A DNA stretch of 64,000 nucleotides from contig CAWHZU010000012.1 in assembly GCA_963833885.1 (NCBI GenBank), positions 62,001 through 126,000 on the forward strand, in the 5' to 3' direction. The position numbers and the translations under genes were made by a program. Source of the stretch: JASHPR01 sp963833885. GTDB taxonomy: Bacteria > Actinomycetota > Actinomycetes > Streptosporangiales > Streptosporangiaceae. Under the pieces are notes generated by a model, which was not told where the DNA came from, did no database searches, and saw only the letters and a list, made by a program, of their open reading frames with translations. Positions 58,018 through 64,000 of the stretch are shown here, piece by piece. The first letter of the stretch is position 1, and each line of letters begins with the position of its first letter.

Positions 58018-58896
58018 ATGACTGCACAGGCAGGTGGTTCAGGCATGGCCGCGACCAGCGCGCGGACCACGGCGCCGGAACCGCTGTACGGAGGCCGCGC
58101 GCAGCGGCGGATCACGGTGCGGGACATCGCCGCGGCCAAGGCCCGCGGCGAGAAGTGGCCGATGCTCACCTGCTACGACGCGCTGACCGGACGGGTGTTC
58201 GATGAGGCCGGCATCCCGGTGCTGCTGGTCGGCGACTCGGCCGGGATGGTCGTCTTCGGGCACGAGACCACGATCCCGGTGACCGTCGATGACCTGATCC
58301 CGCTCACCGCCGCCGTGGTCCGCGGCACCACCCGCGCCATGGTCGTGGCCGACCTGCCGTTCGGCTCCTACCAGGGGTCGCCGGAGGCGGCGCTGGCCGC
58401 GGGAACGCGGTTCCTGAAGGAGGCCGGGGCGCACGCGGTCAAGCTCGAGGGCGGCCACCGGGTGCTGCGCCAGGTGGAGGACCTCGTGGCGGCCGGGATA
58501 CCGGTCATGGCCCACCTGGGCCTGACGCCTCAGTCGGTCAACGCGTTCGGGGGCTACCGGGTGCAGGGCCGCGGCGAAGACGGCGAGCGGCTGCTGCACG
58601 ACGCCAAGGCGATGCAGGCCGCTGGGGCGTTCGCGTGCGTGCTCGAGGCGGTGCCCGCCGAGCTGGCCGCCCGGGTGACCGCCAGCCTGTCCATCCCGAC
58701 GATCGGCATCGGCGCCGGGCCCGACTGCGACGCCCAGGTGCTGGTCTGGCAGGACATGGCCGGGCTGTCGCCGCGAACCGCCAAGTTCGTGAAGCGGTAC
58801 GCCGACGTCGCCGGCGTGCTCGGCCAGGCCGCGCGCTCCTTTGCCGAGGACGTCGTGGGCGGCAGCTTCCCAACCGAGGAGTACTCCTACCGCTGA
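58018..58896 (+). CDS. panB: 3-methyl-2-oxobutanoate hydroxymethyltransferase
   Basis: The 292-residue enzyme makes ketopantoate from alpha-ketoisovalerate. Signatures are KWPMLTCYDALTGRVFDEAG, VLLVGDSAGMVVFGHETTIP (metal Asp), VADLPFGSYQGSPEAAL, HAVKLEGGHRV, GIPVMAHLGLTPQSVNAFGG and IPTIGIGAGPDCDAQVLVWQ. A short 25-residue N-terminal extension precedes the fold. GGAGG lies 7 nt before the ATG. The panE-like gene at 28.8 kb may supply the next step. Confidence 0.95.
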   Translation: MTAQAGGSGMAATSARTTAPEPLYGGRAQRRITVRDIAAAKARGEKWPMLTCYDALTGRVFDEAGIPVLLVGDSAGMVVFGHETTIPVTVDDLIPLTAAVVRGTTRAMVVADLPFGSYQGSPEAALAAGTRFLKEAGAHAVKLEGGHRVLRQVEDLVAAGIPVMAHLGLTPQSVNAFGGYRVQGRGEDGERLLHDAKAMQAAGAFACVLEAVPAELAARVTASLSIPTIGIGAGPDCDAQVLVWQDMAGLSPRTAKFVKRYADVAGVLGQAARSFAEDVVGGSFPTEEYSYR

Positions 58897-58931
58897 CCCC
58901 GTCGTCGCCCGGCTGGCCGCGCGGCGTCGCG

Positions 58932-59627
58932 TTACGGCCCGATGTCGGTGATCCGCAGGCCTGCGTGAGCCTTGTACCGCCGGTTTATCGCGACCAGGTT
59001 GGCGGTGAACGCCTCTACCTGGCCGCAGTTGCGCAGCCGGCCGGCGTAGACGCCGCGCACCCCCGGTATCCGCTCGGCCAGCGCCTGGACCAGGTCCGTG
59101 GCGTGCCGGTCGTCGCCGAGGACCAGCACGTCCAGGTCGATCGTTTCGACCTCGGGGTCGAGCAGCAGCACGGCCGACACGTGATGGAACGCGCCCACCA
59201 CTGTGCTGCCGGGAAGCACGGCGGCCGCCTGCTCAGCCGCGCTGCCCTCGGCCACCGGGAGCGGGTAGCAGCCGCGCGAGTCAAAGCCAATCGGGTTCAC
59301 GCAGTCGACCACGATCTTGCCCTCGAGCGCGCCGGCCAGCCGCGCCAGCAGATCGATGTGCCCCTCCCAGGGCACCGCCGCGATCACCAGGTCGGCCGCC
59401 AAGGCGACGTCCTCGTTGGCCGCCCCGGTCACCTGCGGCGGCGAGCCGATCGTGGCCGCAGCTGCTTCGGCGCGCCCGGCGTCCCTCGAGCCGATGATCA
59501 CCCGGTTGCCCGCCATGGCCAGCCTGCGGCCTAGGCCACGTCCCTGGTCGCCGGTCCCGCCCAGAATCCCGACCGCCAGGCGGCCGGCTTCCTCTGCTAT
59601 TTCCTCCGACACCTGCGCGGCAGCCAT
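58932..59627 (-). CDS. npdG: F420H2:NADP+ oxidoreductase
   Basis: The 231-residue protein has the N-terminal NADP motif AVGILGGTGDQGRGLGRRLA, VIIGSRDAGRAEAAA, AVPWEGHIDLLARL and VVDCVNPIGFDSRGCYPLPV. The C-terminal F420-binding part is VVGAFHHVSAVLLLD and VYAGRLRNCGQVEAFTANLV. It exchanges hydride between F420 and NADP and so implies that the organism makes F420. TAGGAT (minus strand, 59634-59639) lies 6 nt before the ATG. Confidence 0.92.
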   Translation of the reverse strand: MAAAQVSEEIAEEAGRLAVGILGGTGDQGRGLGRRLAMAGNRVIIGSRDAGRAEAAAATIGSPPQVTGAANEDVALAADLVIAAVPWEGHIDLLARLAGALEGKIVVDCVNPIGFDSRGCYPLPVAEGSAAEQAAAVLPGSTVVGAFHHVSAVLLLDPEVETIDLDVLVLGDDRHATDLVQALAERIPGVRGVYAGRLRNCGQVEAFTANLVAINRRYKAHAGLRITDIGP

Positions 59628-59696
59628 TCCCCGATCCTATTGCTGACACCGGCACCGGCTTCGGCGCGGCCCTGCTAGCCGGCACGGTGTAGCCGC

Positions 59697-60335
59697 TTGA
59701 TCACGATTCTCCTGGCGCTGGCCGCCGCGAGAGTGCACCATGGACTGGTGGATGCGGATCAGGTGGCGGCCCTGCGCATCCTGCTCGAACCGAGTTCGTG
59801 GCTGCAGGAAACCAGGACCTTCGCCCGGGCGCTGCGCCGCTCGGTGTCGCGAACGTCGAGCGGGCTGCTGATCGTCGGGACGCCGGATGAGGAACCCTGG
59901 CACCTGGCCGCGCACCTGGATCAGGAGAGCCGGCTGGCCGGAATCCCCGGGCTCGCGCCGACCCTGGTGCGCTGGGCGCCGCCGCCGGGCGCGCCGCCGC
60001 ACCTGCGCGTCGGCCTGACTCGGCTCGAGGAGGCACGGCGCGGCGAGACGCTGTTCGTGGTCAGCCCCGAGGCCGCTCCCGCGCCGCTGCTGGAGCGGGT
60101 GCACGACGCGCGGCGGGTGGGCGCGACCATCATGGCCATGGACGCGGGCGACCCGGATCTCGAGGACATGGCGCACGAGTGCCTCAACGTAGACCCCGGG
60201 CTGGCGCCGGTTTCCTTTGACGCCGCCCAGCACCTGGTCAGCGCCGCGGCAGGCGAGCCTGCTCAGTCGCGCGCGGGCATGCGAGCCCGGCTGGCCCGGG
60301 CTCTCGACGCGATCAGCGGCCCGCGCGACGACTGA
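59697..60335 (+). CDS. hypothetical protein with Rossmann-like features
   Basis: The 212-residue protein probably starts at TTG 59697, or at a later GTG near 59747. The middle part (SSGLLIVGTPDEEPWHLAAH) and the C-terminal part (TLFVVSPEAAPAPLLERVHD, then VGATIMAMDAGDPDLEDMAH) look like two alpha/beta halves reminiscent of SIS-type folds. No catalytic motif is clear. It is a conserved-looking actinobacterial protein of unknown role, convergent with the YbjQ-like genes. Confidence 0.6.
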   Translation: MITILLALAAARVHHGLVDADQVAALRILLEPSSWLQETRTFARALRRSVSRTSSGLLIVGTPDEEPWHLAAHLDQESRLAGIPGLAPTLVRWAPPPGAPPHLRVGLTRLEEARRGETLFVVSPEAAPAPLLERVHDARRVGATIMAMDAGDPDLEDMAHECLNVDPGLAPVSFDAAQHLVSAAAGEPAQSRAGMRARLARALDAISGPRDD

Positions 60336-60359
60336 ACGCCGGCGTATGGCGCCCGGTCG

Positions 60360-61205
60360 CTAGGAGTCCAGGCTCAGCACCATCGTGGGCCGCTCGATCA
60401 CGTGGTCGTCGCGCAGCGGCCGGACCGCGGTGCCGATCGCGAAGAACTCGGTGGTGTGCGAGCCCCAGGTGTGGCTGTGCTGCCGGAGCTGCACGCCGAC
60501 GATGCCCTCGGCGTGCAGCGCCTCGGCCTCCGCCTGCATCCGGCTCATGGCCAGCTCGCGCGCGTCGTACAGGGCCTGGGTGAACTGCTCGAGCTCCACG
60601 TTGCGGCCGATGTTGCCCATCTTGTTGCCGAGCCTCTGGTGCGCGATGTGATAGACGCACGTCCCCATCACCATGCCGAGCGGCGCGTAGCCGGCCCGGA
60701 TCAGCGTCCAGAAGTCCTGCCCGGACAGGTCGGAGGTGAACGGGAGCTTCTTGTTGTTGCGCCAGTTCTTCACTCCCCCGCCGCCCGCGCCCTCCTCGGC
60801 GTGCACCGCGGTCCCGATGGCGATGAACTCGGCGATGTCGGAGCCGAACTCCTTCAGCTCCACGTCCAGCCGCACGCCGACCACCCCGTCGGCGCCCAGC
60901 GCCTGCGCCTCGGCCTCCATCCGGGTCATCGCCAGCTCGCGGGCGTGGTACATCGCCTGGGACAGCACGTCGAGTTCCTGGTTCTTGCTCCAGCGGCCGA
61001 TCTGCAGCCCGACGTGGTAGATCGAGCTGCCGAGGACCAGGCCGAGCGGCCGGAACCCGACTTCGCGCACCAGCAGGAACTCGTTGACCGACAGGTCCGA
61101 CGTGAAGATCGAACCTGGCTTGCCCGGCCGCAGCTCAGCGAGGCGGCGCATCGCATCCTGGGGCACGCCCTCGAGGGTGAGATCGGCGGAAGTCTGGTCA
61201 GTCAT
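60360..61205 (-). CDS. double YbjQ-like heavy-metal-binding-domain protein (second gene)
   Basis: From the ATG at 61205, with GGGGAG upstream, the product has 281 residues. It holds two copies of a YbjQ/UPF0145-like fold: FTSDLSVNEFLLVREVGFRP (~34) and FTSDLSGQDFWTLIRAGYAP (~154). Each continues through an ARELAMxRMxAEAxALGAxGVVGV core and ends in IGTAV. The family name heavy-metal-binding is historical; there are no clear Cys/His ligands. It is 52 nt downstream of a paralogous gene and likely shares its transcript. Confidence 0.8.
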   Translation of the reverse strand: MTDQTSADLTLEGVPQDAMRRLAELRPGKPGSIFTSDLSVNEFLLVREVGFRPLGLVLGSSIYHVGLQIGRWSKNQELDVLSQAMYHARELAMTRMEAEAQALGADGVVGVRLDVELKEFGSDIAEFIAIGTAVHAEEGAGGGGVKNWRNNKKLPFTSDLSGQDFWTLIRAGYAPLGMVMGTCVYHIAHQRLGNKMGNIGRNVELEQFTQALYDARELAMSRMQAEAEALHAEGIVGVQLRQHSHTWGSHTTEFFAIGTAVRPLRDDHVIERPTMVLSLDS

Positions 61206-61257
61206 CTGGCTCCCCTGGTGCTCCTGCCTGGTCTGGTCATTGGTCGTGCCGCGGGCG

Positions 61258-62193
61258 TCAGCGTCCAAGCTTCACCCGTGCTGCCTGGCGCCGCTGCGGG
61301 TCGAGGGAGAGAATCGCGAGGCTGTTTTCCCCTCGTTCCGCGCGGCGCCGGTCGAACTCTGCGATCGCCGTTCCGATGATCGTCGCCTCGGCGATGTGGT
61401 CCCTGCGGTGCTCCTGCATCGGGCACTCGCGCTCCCGGATCCGCAGGTCCATGGTCCGCACCACGACACCGCTGGCGCCGAGCCTGGCCACGTCCCGCTC
61501 CATCTGGCTGCGGGCGTCGTGCCGGGTCTGGTTCACCAGGTCGGTGTACCCGCCCACCTCCGAGTTCCCGCTTCCCCACCGGGTCTGGTTGATCGTGAGC
61601 CAGTCGTCGTGCCTGGCGCCGATCGAGATTCCGAGGGCCAGGCCGGCCGGAACCCAGCCCGCCATGATCAGCTTGGCGAAGTCCTGGCCGGACAGGTCGG
61701 ATGTGAACGGCCGCTTCAGCGGGACCCCGCCGGGCGCACGCACGGCCGTGCCGATCGCCTTGAACTCCAGGCCGCCAGCGGGGAACGAGCCGATCGTCAG
61801 CAACACGCCTACCACGCCGTGCCCGCCGAGTTCCTCGCACTCGGCCGTCATCCGCCCGATCGCCTGGCGGCGGGCCTGGTACAGCAACTGCACCATGGGG
61901 CCGAACGAGCCCATCATGCCGGTTCCGGACACCGTGGTGACGCTCTGGTACGGCCCCGCGCCGCCGAAGCCCGCCCAGGCTCCCGGGCAGCCGTACCCCC
62001 CGCTGTAGCCGATGTTGTAGACGGCGGCGCCGAGCACCTGGCCGACGGGCTCGAACCCCACGGCCTTGATCGCCGTGAACTCGTCGGACGACAGCGCGGA
62101 ACCCCAGGTGCCGCTGCGCCGGATCTCGGCCATCCGCGACTCGGCGGCCGGCGGCAGCTCTTGACCGGGATGGCCGGAATGCTCCTCGCTCAC
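61258..62193 (-). CDS. double YbjQ-like heavy-metal-binding-domain protein (first gene)
   Basis: From the GTG at 62193 the product has 311 residues with two diverged YbjQ-like repeats: ALSSDEFTAIKAVGFEPVGQ (first) with EFKAIGTAV, and FTSDLSGQDFAKLIMAGWVP (second) with ATIIGTAIAEF. The first repeat carries a Gly/Tyr-rich insertion (NIGYSGGYGCPGAWAGFGGA). Together with the following gene this makes four repeats in a row. GAGAGG lies close to the GTG; the start is uncertain within ~70 nt. Confidence 0.78.
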   Translation of the reverse strand: MSEEHSGHPGQELPPAAESRMAEIRRSGTWGSALSSDEFTAIKAVGFEPVGQVLGAAVYNIGYSGGYGCPGAWAGFGGAGPYQSVTTVSGTGMMGSFGPMVQLLYQARRQAIGRMTAECEELGGHGVVGVLLTIGSFPAGGLEFKAIGTAVRAPGGVPLKRPFTSDLSGQDFAKLIMAGWVPAGLALGISIGARHDDWLTINQTRWGSGNSEVGGYTDLVNQTRHDARSQMERDVARLGASGVVVRTMDLRIRERECPMQEHRRDHIAEATIIGTAIAEFDRRRAERGENSLAILSLDPQRRQAARVKLGR

Positions 62194-62311
62194 CGCACGC
62201 CTCTCTCGGCCTGGTCGGCCGCTGCTGCCCACCATACCGGGCATTGCGAGCAGGCCGAAGTCCACTCGCCGACCGGGCGGTCCCGGTCAGCCACGGGCAG
62301 GCCGGTACGGC

Positions 62312-62485
62312 TCAGCCGCCGTCCTGCGCGTCCCACTCCTTGTTTCGTTCCCTGACGGTGTCCAGGGCATGCTCCGCCGCCTCCTTTGTCGGGTACGGGC
62401 CGAGCCGGTCCTTGCCCGGGCACGTGGGCTCGGACTCAACCGTCTTGTGCCTCAGGCAGTACCACCACTGCTGTTCACCGCTCAT
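62312..62485 (-). CDS. short conserved actinobacterial protein (57 residues)
   Basis: The minus strand from ATG (complement of 62483-62485) to TGA (complement of 62312-62314) encodes MSGEQQWWYCLRHKTVESEP, then TCPGKDRLGPYPTKEAAEHA and LDTVRERNKEWDAQDGG. It has the look of a conserved small protein: the pattern WYCLxHxxVE, a Cys-Pro turn and RLGPYxTxxEAxxAL recur, to my memory, in actinobacterial proteins near map. The two Cys and one His could bind a metal. It is divergent from map across 20 bp. Confidence 0.75.
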   Translation of the reverse strand: MSGEQQWWYCLRHKTVESEPTCPGKDRLGPYPTKEAAEHALDTVRERNKEWDAQDGG

Positions 62486-62491
62486 GCGAAC

Positions 62492-62508
62492 TAGACTCCC
62501 AGATCATG
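62492..62508 (+). promoter_or_regulatory. candidate leaderless promoter of map
   Basis: TAGACT at 62492-62497 lies 8 nt before the ATG of map, with no ribosome site between them. It sits in the 20-bp gap shared with the divergent small gene. Confidence 0.35.
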
Positions 62509-63354
62509 GCTACCACGCTCCAGCCCGGCCGGGTTTCCCCGCAGCGCCAGGTTCCCTCCAGCATCACTGCCCCCGAGTATGTGGGCAGAAAACGGCCCAG
62601 GCTGGGCGAACCGGACGTGAAGGATCCCGAGACGATCGAGCGGATGCGGGTCGCCGGCCGGATAGCAGCCCAGGCGCTGGAAGAGGTTGGCCGGCACGTG
62701 GCGCCGGGCGTCACCACCGACGAGCTGGACCGGGTCGGGCACGAGTTCCTCGTCTCCCGTGGCGCGTACCCGAGCACGCTGGGCTACCGCGGCTACCCGA
62801 AGTCGCTGTGCACCTCGCTCAACGAGGTGATCTGCCACGGGATCCCGGACGACACGGTGATCGCCGACGGCGACATCGTCAACGTGGATATCACCGCGTA
62901 CATCGGCGGTGTGCACGGCGACACCAACGCGACCTTCATGGCCGGCAACGTGGACGAGGAGTCCCGGCTCCTGGTCGAGCGCACGCACGAGGCGATGATG
63001 CGCGGCATCCGCGCGGTGGCCCCCGGCAGGCCGCTGAACGCGGTCGGCCGGGTGATCGAGTCCTACGCGCGCCGGTTCGGGTACGGGGTGGTGCGCGACT
63101 TCACCGGCCACGGCATCGGCACCACGTTCCATTCCGGGCTGGTCGTCCCGCACTTCGACGACCCGGACGTCACGGTGATCATGGAAGAGGGGATGACGTT
63201 CACGATCGAGCCGATGCTCACGCTCGGCACGATCTCGTACGACATCTGGGACGACGGCTGGACGGCCGTGACCAGGGACCGCAAGCGGACGGCGCAGTTC
63301 GAGCACACGCTCGCGGTCACCGCGGACGGCTACGACATCCTCACGCTGCCGTAG
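62506..63354 (+). CDS. map: methionine aminopeptidase, type I
   Basis: The 282-residue enzyme removes initiator methionine. Metal ligands are visible: Asp in VNVDITAYIGGVHGDTNATF (two), His in DFTGHGIGTTFH, Glu in FTIEPMLTLG and Glu in TAQFEHTLAV. A ~38-residue N-terminal extension (TAPEYVGRKRPRLGEPDVKD) is typical of the actinobacterial MapA-type proteins. The start at 62506 follows a -10-like hexamer. Confidence 0.95.
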   Translation: MATTLQPGRVSPQRQVPSSITAPEYVGRKRPRLGEPDVKDPETIERMRVAGRIAAQALEEVGRHVAPGVTTDELDRVGHEFLVSRGAYPSTLGYRGYPKSLCTSLNEVICHGIPDDTVIADGDIVNVDITAYIGGVHGDTNATFMAGNVDEESRLLVERTHEAMMRGIRAVAPGRPLNAVGRVIESYARRFGYGVVRDFTGHGIGTTFHSGLVVPHFDDPDVTVIMEEGMTFTIEPMLTLGTISYDIWDDGWTAVTRDRKRTAQFEHTLAVTADGYDILTLP

Positions 63355-63359
63355 CGCCG

Positions 63360-64000
63360 CTACTCGGTGAGCGCCTCGGCCACCCGGGCGTGCGGCGCCG
63401 GCGTGCCGTCGCGATGGGGGTGCGGCGCCGGCGTGCCCTCGCGATGGGCGTGCGGCGCTGGCGCGCCCTCGCGCACATGCCCGCGCAGGCCGGCCAGCTT
63501 CCGCGGCAGGTACCAGCACCGCTCGCCGAGCAGCACCATGGCCGCTGGCATGAGCAGCCCGCGCACGACGGTGGCGTCGATCAGCACGGCGAAGGCCAGC
63601 CCCACACCGAGCGTCTTGACGTCGACGAACGACAGCGTGGCGAAGATGGAGAACACCGCCACCATGATCACGGCCGCGCTGGTCACCACGCCGGCGCTGC
63701 TGGCGATGCCGCCGACCAGCGCATCCTGGGTGCTCGCCCCGGCCAGCCGCCGTTCCCGCACCCGGCTGAGGATGAACACGTGGTAGTCCATGCTGAGCCC
63801 GAACAGCAGCACGAACATGAATAGCGGCACCCAGTCCGCGATCGCGCCGTAGCTGGTGAAGCTCAGCAGGCCCTCCAGGTGGCCGTCCTGGAAGATCAGC
63901 GTGATCAGCCCGTATGCGGCGCCGACCGATAGCAGGTTCAGCCCGATCGAGATCAGCGGCAGCAGGATGGACCGGAACGCGATCAGCATCACGCAGAATG
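63360..64000 (-). CDS. MMPL-family transporter, C-terminal part
   Basis: The gene runs off the right edge; about 213 C-terminal residues are seen. They form the last transmembrane bundle of an RND/MMPL exporter, with FVLLFGLSMDYHVFILSRVR (the Asp-Tyr pair of the proton relay) and several further helices (SSAGVVTSAAVIMVAVFSIF, TLGVGLAFAVLIDATVVRGL). MMPL proteins export lipids or drugs. The tail carries His-rich repeats of the type REGTPAPHPH. Its stop is 5 nt from the map stop. Confidence 0.88.
   Translation of the reverse strand, partial: FCVMLIAFRSILLPLISIGLNLLSVGAAYGLITLIFQDGHLEGLLSFTSYGAIADWVPLFMFVLLFGLSMDYHVFILSRVRERRLAGASTQDALVGGIASSAGVVTSAAVIMVAVFSIFATLSFVDVKTLGVGLAFAVLIDATVVRGLLMPAAMVLLGERCWYLPRKLAGLRGHVREGAPAPHAHREGTPAPHPHRDGTPAPHARVAEALTE
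63391..63475 (-). repeat. 30-bp in-frame tandem repeat in the MMPL tail
   Basis: Three 30-bp units (63391-63420, 63421-63450 and the diverged 63451-63475) encode the repeated decapeptide EGTPAPHPHR/DGTPAPHARV at the cytoplasmic C-terminus. They add His and Pro; a metal-binding or linker role is possible but not shown. Confidence 0.75.

Noticed and set aside
1..64000. tRNA, rRNA, CRISPR array, insertion sequence or prophage
   Set aside because: No cloverleaf, spaced repeat array, transposase or integrase was found in the gaps or frames examined by eye.

Overview
The window comes from a high-GC, filamentous-type actinobacterium. The evidence is the strong G/C third-position bias, frequent GTG starts, promoters that place a -10 box directly before the start codon, and families typical of Actinobacteria (DUF397, DUF4191, DUF222-HNH, SigE-type sigma factor with a CU044_5270-like partner, F420-linked NpdG, GlnE with two glutamine synthetases). 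The genus cannot be fixed from the sequence alone. No rRNA, tRNA, CRISPR array, phage or insertion sequence was seen.

Backbone. A conserved actinobacterial housekeeping series runs through the whole window: pepA - lpdA - sucB - TIGR01777 epimerase (12.0-17.7 kb), lipB (18.5 kb), lipA - DUF4191 - RDD - glnA (24.0-28.0 kb), glnE (34.9-37.8 kb), glnA2-type synthetase (41.3-42.7 kb), nadE (55.3-57.1 kb), panB (58.0 kb), npdG and map (62.5 kb). lipB and lipA make the lipoyl cofactor that SucB and LpdA use. glnA carries a textbook pair of GlnR boxes, and GlnE would adenylylate its product; the second synthetase lacks the modifiable tyrosine. panB and a panE-like gene belong to pantothenate synthesis.

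Accessory blocks between these genes. (1) 0.3-7.0 kb: a MoxR-type ATPase joined to a VWA protein but broken by an apparent frameshift, a two-component system, two tandem MHYT membrane proteins (one has lost its metal motifs) and a ChrB N-domain protein. (2) 7.0-12.0 kb: a divergent candidate metal-uptake locus (EXXE permease-like protein plus small partner; Fbp-type ABC transporter) around a strong palindrome. (3) 19.1-24.0 kb: NUDIX, a HisS with an unusual HisA motif, a SigE-type sigma factor with partner, a PIN/RHH toxin-antitoxin pair, and remnants of an AAA ATPase and a response regulator. (4) 28.2-34.9 kb: AlkB-like dioxygenase, panE-like reductase, DUF397 protein, Ser/Thr kinase, AlkD-like protein, AraC regulator and an alpha-toroid protein. 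(5) 37.9-41.2 kb: LysR divergent from an amidotransferase-like gene, plus DinB and an unknown gene. (6) 42.8-55.3 kb: DUF222-HNH endonuclease, a five-gene sigma-factor/ABC-exporter operon joined by 4-nt overlaps, and an amino-sugar uptake locus (ROK, DeoR, ABC transporter, divergent SIS isomerase) with a candidate operator. (7) 59.7-64 kb: unknown gene, two double-repeat YbjQ-like proteins, a short conserved 57-residue protein, and the end of an MMPL transporter.

The most unusual structural signal is at convergent gene junctions. At four, and perhaps five, of them the last bases of a gene, including its stop codon, are tandemly duplicated (17.7, 25.8, 34.9, 57.1 and weakly 7.0 kb). A second genome-scale signature is a -10-like hexamer (mostly TANNNT) 6-8 nt before the start codon of at least eleven genes, which points to leaderless transcripts.
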